Source: DASYPP01 sp036006525 (lineage in GTDB: Bacteria > Gemmatimonadota > Gemmatimonadetes > Gemmatimonadales > GWC2-71-9). Taken from it: DNA of 15,808 bases. Under the pieces are notes generated by a model. That model saw only the letters and a program-made list of their open reading frames with translations. It made no database searches and was not told the DNA's origin. Below, piece by piece: positions 11,752-15,808 of the stretch (position 1 is its first letter; each line of letters begins with the position of its first letter). Location: positions 1-15,808 of the forward strand of contig DASYPP010000020.1 in assembly GCA_036006525.1 (NCBI GenBank). Reading direction: 5' to 3'. A program made the position numbers and the translations under genes.

Positions 11752-14394
11752 ATGTCGCACCGAACTCCAGGTTTCCTCCCCCGCGTCCTGCTTTCGGCAA
11801 CCCTGGCCTTCCTCTTCCAGGGCCCGGCGGCGCTGGTCGCCCAGCAAACCTGCCCCCCTAGCGCGGGGGAAGAGGTCGCCGCCGGGTGGCGAGCGTACCG
11901 GGCGGATTCCATTCCCGCGGCAGAGCGGCATTTCACCGCCGCGGACGGTCAATGCGCCCGCAATCTCGACGCCAAGACCGGGCTCGGCTACACCGCGTTA
12001 CGGCTTGGCCGGCTGAACCGTTCGGACTCCCTCTTCCGGATCGTAACCCGGGCCGACAGCAACAATGCCGATGGCTGGAACGGGCTGGCTCTTGCGGCCG
12101 AGCGGCTGCACGATACGACGACGGCCGTCAGCGCAGCCCGGCAGGCGGCGCGAATCAATCCCGATGATCCGGGACCCCGCCAGGTGCTCGACCGGCTCGC
12201 TCCCGATTGGGATCGCCAACCCCTAGTCACCCCGGCCCGGCCCCGGCGGCTCAACGTGGCAGCCCGGACCCGGGGCAGCCGGTTCGAGATTCCCCGCGGC
12301 CGCGATTGGGTCCCCTTCTATATCAAGGGCATCAACATCGGTGCGGCGCTCCCGGGAAAATTCCCTTCCGAGTTCCCGCCCGATTCGGCGACCTACGCGG
12401 GATGGTTGCGGCAGATCGCGGGGATGAACGCGAATGCGGTCCGGCTCTACACCATCCTGCCCCCGCCCTTCTATCGCGCACTCCGGGCCTGGAACCTGGG
12501 CCATCCGACCCGACCCCTCCGGCTGATCCATGGAATCTGGACCGAACTTCCGCCCCGGGATGACTTCGACGACCCGGCATGGAAGACCGAGTTCCGGATG
12601 GAGATGCACCGGGTGGTGGACCTGGTGCATGGCTCCGCCGACATTCCGGTCCGGCCCGGCCACGCGGGCGGCCGGTACGATGCCGATGTCTCCCGCTGGA
12701 CTCTGGCCTATATCATCGGGCGCGAGTGGGAGCCCTACTCCGTCGTCAGCTACGACCGGGCGCATCCCGGATTGGCCGCTTACCGCGGCACCTGGCTCAG
12801 CGCGGAGCGCGCGCCGGCCATGGACCGCTGGCTGGCGGAGCAGTGCGATTCCCTCCTCGACCACGAAGTGCGCCGCTTCAACACGCTCCGGCCGATCGCG
12901 TACACCAACTGGCCAACGCTGGACCCGCTGACCCATCCTACCGAAGCCACCACTGAAGAAGAGATCGCGATACGGGAAAGGCTGCATCGACCCGCCAACC
13001 TCAGCCACGAATATGACAACGATGCGATCGGGCTCGATGCCAATCTGATCCGTCCGACCGCCGCCAATCCGGCCGGCTGGTTCGCCAGCTACCATGCCTA
13101 TCCCTATTATCCCGACTTCATGCTCTACGACCCGGCCTACAGCCAGGCCCGGTCGAGCCTGGGACGCTCCAACTATTTTGGGTATCTCTCCGCCTTGAAG
13201 CGATACCACCGTGATATCCCGGTGGTAATCGCCGAGTACGGGGTGCCGTCGAGCCGGGGCAATGCGCACCTCCAGCCCCAGGGGTGGGATCACGGTGGCC
13301 ACGACGAGGCCGCCATGGCCAGGATCGATGGCCGCCTTACCCGGGAGATCCGCGAAAGCGGCGCGGCCGGCGGTATCCTGTTCGCCTGGATCGACGAGTG
13401 GTTCAAGAAGAACTGGGTGGTGGCGGACCTGGAGATACCGCCGGAGAACACCCGCCAGTGGCACAACATGATGGACGCGGAGCAGAATTACGGGATTCGG
13501 GGGATGTATGCCGGATCGGCTGGAAAGACTCCGATCCTGGGCGGCGATCCCGTGCGATGGACGAGCGGCACGGTCCTGGAGAAGAATGCCCAGCCCGTGG
13601 CCGGTCAGCCCGGCGTCATGACCATCCAGAACGACGAGTCCTACGTCTACCTTGCAGTCTCTTTTCCTGGACTCGGGGGCAAGGGAGTCCCGTGGACGTG
13701 GGGTTCGGTCCAGGTCGCCTTTGACACCTATCATGAGGGAGTCGGACAACATCGCATCCCGAGGGGCCCGACATCCGAGATCGGATTTGAGTTCCTGATG
13801 GAAATCTTCGGACCGGAGGCCGCCCAGCTCCGCGTGGTCCCCGAATACAACCCCTACGGAGCTGCCCCTGATTCGAGCGGTGATGATCTGCGACATTTCT
13901 ATCATCGCCCGGTCACCATCCAGGACCGCGCCGACGGGATCTTTGATTCCCTGTATGTGACGGTCAACCGCGCGCGGTATGCCCGCAACGGGCAATTCTT
14001 CCCAGCCCGCGGATACAACCGGGGCCGCCTCCACTACGGCACCGAGACGCAATCGACCCTGTCCGACTGGTACTATGATTCGGCGGCGGGACTTCTGGAA
14101 ATCAGGCTACCCTGGATGCTGCTCAACGTGACCGATCCGTCCACCGCGACCCTGCTGTATGAAGCCGAAGCGGGTCAGGGCTTCGGAACCGCTCACGCAG
14201 GCGGGTGGCATGTTGGTGTCCTGGTTCATGCGGCACAGACTCTTTTCGCCCTGCCGCAACTGGACACCGATGGCACCTGGAAACGCGATGGATTTGCCAG
14301 TTGGACCTGGAATACCTGGACCACGCCCGTTTACCACGAGCGACTCAAGCCGGCCTACGACACCATGCGCCGAACCTGGGCGGCGATGCCATGA
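11752..14394 (+). CDS. Secreted TPR plus TIM-barrel glycoside-hydrolase-like protein
   Basis: This 880-residue protein starts with a signal peptide (about residues 1-30, RVLLSATLAFLFQGPAALVA before QQ). A TPR region follows (about 35-150, e.g. WRAYRADSIPAAERHFTAAD, AARQAARINPDDPG). A TIM-barrel glycosidase-like domain occupies about 185-570: FYIKGINIGAALPGKFPSEF, MNANAVRLYTILPPPFY, IIGREWEP with Glu327 as likely acid/base, VVIAEYGVPSS with Glu495 as likely nucleophile, and GGILFAWIDEWFKKNW. Positions suit a clan GH-A retaining enzyme, but the usual Asn before the acid/base Glu is Trp. A beta-rich C-terminal domain (about 585-880) looks like a carbohydrate-binding module. The fusion of TPRs to a glycosidase resembles periplasmic polysaccharide-export components. 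The stop overlaps the next start (ATGA). Confidence 0.85.
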   Translation: MSHRTPGFLPRVLLSATLAFLFQGPAALVAQQTCPPSAGEEVAAGWRAYRADSIPAAERHFTAADGQCARNLDAKTGLGYTALRLGRLNRSDSLFRIVTRADSNNADGWNGLALAAERLHDTTTAVSAARQAARINPDDPGPRQVLDRLAPDWDRQPLVTPARPRRLNVAARTRGSRFEIPRGRDWVPFYIKGINIGAALPGKFPSEFPPDSATYAGWLRQIAGMNANAVRLYTILPPPFYRALRAWNLGHPTRPLRLIHGIWTELPPRDDFDDPAWKTEFRMEMHRVVDLVHGSADIPVRPGHAGGRYDADVSRWTLAYIIGREWEPYSVVSYDRAHPGLAAYRGTWLSAERAPAMDRWLAEQCDSLLDHEVRRFNTLRPIAYTNWPTLDPLTHPTEATTEEEIAIRERLHRPANLSHEYDNDAIGLDANLIRPTAANPAGWFASYHAYPYYPDFMLYDPAYSQARSSLGRSNYFGYLSALKRYHRDIPVVIAEYGVPSSRGNAHLQPQGWDHGGHDEAAMARIDGRLTREIRESGAAGGILFAWIDEWFKKNWVVADLEIPPENTRQWHNMMDAEQNYGIRGMYAGSAGKTPILGGDPVRWTSGTVLEKNAQPVAGQPGVMTIQNDESYVYLAVSFPGLGGKGVPWTWGSVQVAFDTYHEGVGQHRIPRGPTSEIGFEFLMEIFGPEAAQLRVVPEYNPYGAAPDSSGDDLRHFYHRPVTIQDRADGIFDSLYVTVNRARYARNGQFFPARGYNRGRLHYGTETQSTLSDWYYDSAAGLLEIRLPWMLLNVTDPSTATLLYEAEAGQGFGTAHAGGWHVGVLVHAAQTLFALPQLDTDGTWKRDGFASWTWNTWTTPVYHERLKPAYDTMRRTWAAMP

Positions 14395-15808
14395 GCCGAG
14401 GACTCCGCACCGCGCTGCTGATCTCCCTCGCGACCCTCGGCAGGGCCGCCGTGGCGCGCGGGCAGCAAGCCGAAGCCGATTCCGCCTGGTCCGCCGGCGA
14501 TTTCGTGACCGCGCGCATCAACTACGAAAGAGTTCTCCAGGCCGATCCCGGCTCGGCCCGCGCCAACTACCGGCTCGGCATCCTCCTGTCGTGGGATGGC
14601 AAGCTCGATTCCGCGCTGGTACTCATCCGTCGCGCCCACCAGGCGGACCCCGGGGATCCCGGAATTCAGCTGACCGAAGCCCAGGTCCTTGGCTGGGCCG
14701 AGCGCTATGACCTGGCCGACTCCGTATACCGCGAGGTCCTGGCGCGCGATCCGGACAACCAGGAGGCGGCGGTCGGCCGGGCCCAGCTCCTGGCCTGGCA
14801 GGGCGATCTGGATGCGGCGGTCGATGCGTACCTCGCGATCCTTGCCCACCATGACGACAACATCCAGGCGGTGCTGGGGCTGGGACAGGTCTACCTCTGG
14901 CAGGACAAGCTGGACCTCGCGCGCCAGCAATCGGCGCGCGCAACCAGGCTGGATCCGGCCAACAAGACCGCCTGGGGCCTCGCCAACAGCGTCTCCGGTG
15001 CCCGCCGCCCCGAGCCGGAGCTCACCCTGGGCTGGAGCCACGACTCCGACCACAATACCAACTGGTGGCAGACCATCGCCGCGTCGCTGTTGCTCGCCGA
15101 TGGACTGCGAGGGTTCGGCTCGGCCGGCGCCCTCGAGGCGACCGATCCCATCCGGAAATCGACCAGGCTGGGAGCCGAGGCCGGCGTGATCCTCGGTATC
15201 TCCGACTGGTACCTGACCGCCGCGCTGGGTATCCGGCAGTTGTTCCCCGGTGGCGCGCCCAATCGCACCGCCGGCACCTACCGCGCGGCGGCCGCCTGGC
15301 GCATCAACCGCTCAGCCGGCGCGAACATCTCCTACTCCCACGCCCCGTTCGACGAAACCGCGCTGCTCATGGCGCGACACCTCGACCTGGACGCGCTGGA
15401 TGTCGGGTTGGATATCAAGCTCAAGCCCGGTCTCCAGCTGGGCGCCGGTGCCGGCCACGCGTGGCTGAGCGACAGCAACTTCCGCAATTCGGGCGTTCTC
15501 GCGCTCACCAAGACCCTCCGGCCGAACCTCACCGCCGGTCTCTTCACCCGGATCATGGGATATGATTTCCCCGGGGTCGGTTACTTCTCCCCCAACCGGC
15601 TGCTGGTGTTTGAAGGCCGGGGCGCCTACGGCTTTACCAGGGCACCTTGGCACGGTCGCCTGAGCGGCGGGCTGGGGATCCAGCAGGTCGGGACCAGCGG
15701 CAGCGCGCAGGTAAAGGGACACGTGGAAGGAAAGGTGGGACGCAATTGGAGCGGGGAGAATACCGTGGATCTGTTCGCGGGTTTCTCGACCAGCGCGGAA
15801 AGCTCGAC
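14391..15808 (+). CDS. Secreted TPR plus outer-membrane beta-barrel protein (YaiO/BcsC-like; cut by window edge)
   Basis: The frame is open from the ATG overlapping the previous stop to the window edge (472 codons), so the C-terminus is missing. A signal peptide ends near ARG-QQ (residue 24). About five TPR-like repeats follow (25-205): DFVTARINYERVLQADPGSA, GKLDSALVLIRRAHQADPG, LADSVYREVLARDPDNQEAA, DLDAAVDAYLAIL, KLDLARQQSARATRLDPANK. From about residue 207 the pattern becomes alternating beta strands ending in aromatic residues, e.g. ELTLGWSHDSDHNTNWW and LGISDWYLTAALGI, like the YaiO family and the C-terminal barrels of BcsC, PgaA and PelB. Those proteins carry polysaccharide across the outer membrane, guided by their TPRs. 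Coupling to the glycoside-hydrolase-like gene strengthens the export reading. Confidence 0.83.
   Translation, partial: MSRGLRTALLISLATLGRAAVARGQQAEADSAWSAGDFVTARINYERVLQADPGSARANYRLGILLSWDGKLDSALVLIRRAHQADPGDPGIQLTEAQVLGWAERYDLADSVYREVLARDPDNQEAAVGRAQLLAWQGDLDAAVDAYLAILAHHDDNIQAVLGLGQVYLWQDKLDLARQQSARATRLDPANKTAWGLANSVSGARRPEPELTLGWSHDSDHNTNWWQTIAASLLLADGLRGFGSAGALEATDPIRKSTRLGAEAGVILGISDWYLTAALGIRQLFPGGAPNRTAGTYRAAAAWRINRSAGANISYSHAPFDETALLMARHLDLDALDVGLDIKLKPGLQLGAGAGHAWLSDSNFRNSGVLALTKTLRPNLTAGLFTRIMGYDFPGVGYFSPNRLLVFEGRGAYGFTRAPWHGRLSGGLGIQQVGTSGSAQVKGHVEGKVGRNWSGENTVDLFAGFSTSAESS

Noticed and set aside
11752..11860. Lipoprotein signal in the TPR/glycoside-hydrolase-like protein
   Set aside because: The Cys after the signal is in QQTC, with no small residues at the lipobox positions; a normal signal-peptidase I site (LVA-QQ) fits better.
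12223..14052. Leftward 609-codon frame
   Set aside because: Antisense to the TPR/glycoside-hydrolase-like gene, which has a signal peptide, conserved motifs and a coupled neighbour.

Overview
The window is high-GC bacterial chromosome from a Gram-negative (two-membrane) organism. A three-gene MlaE/MlaF/MlaD phospholipid-transport set, a DUF4397 lipoprotein, and a TPR/outer-membrane beta-barrel gene all point that way. The protein families and the gene-dense, weakly Shine-Dalgarno layout would fit Gemmatimonadota or a related environmental phylum, but this is inference from composition and gene content; no rRNA or other marker is present to prove it. No tRNA, rRNA, transposase, CRISPR or phage gene was seen.

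Layout. Bases 1-5098 read leftwards: mlaE, mlaF and mlaD (retrograde phospholipid transport), ribonuclease Z, a DUF4397 lipoprotein, and the start of a BlaI/MecI-type repressor that runs off the left edge behind its own probable operator. A short MutY-type DNA glycosylase (5137-5814) reads rightwards, divergent from mlaE. Bases 5929-8667 read leftwards again: hot-dog acyl-CoA thioesterase, patatin-like phospholipase, a CBS-domain protein, a DUF2203 protein and a four-helix membrane protein, the last three tightly coupled. nadE (8866-10638), a glutamine-dependent NAD+ synthetase, also reads leftwards. A small rightward CX4R phosphatase-like protein (10723-11184) converges on a SnoaL-like protein (11287-11670). 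From 11752 to the right edge, two translationally coupled genes read rightwards: a secreted TPR plus TIM-barrel glycoside-hydrolase-like protein, and a secreted TPR plus beta-barrel outer-membrane protein that is cut by the edge. This pair has the domain logic of the periplasmic and outer-membrane half of a synthase-dependent exopolysaccharide export system.

The most unusual feature is not a protein. Almost every gene end that is not tightly coupled to another gene carries an array of short (7-10 bp) tandem repeats. The arrays begin flush with, or include, the stop codon. They face a second array of the same word in inverted orientation across a short spacer. The word differs between loci (GGCGGTAAT-like at three loci, GTGATTTA, GTATAAG, CGCGAAGA), but the architecture is the same. 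Some spacers hold strong hairpins: a 12-bp perfect stem at 2351-2389 and a REP-like palindrome at 5830-5896. A different nested-palindrome element sits at 8730-8865. One array splits the mla operon, and another coincides with the end of a MutY that lacks its usual C-terminal domain.
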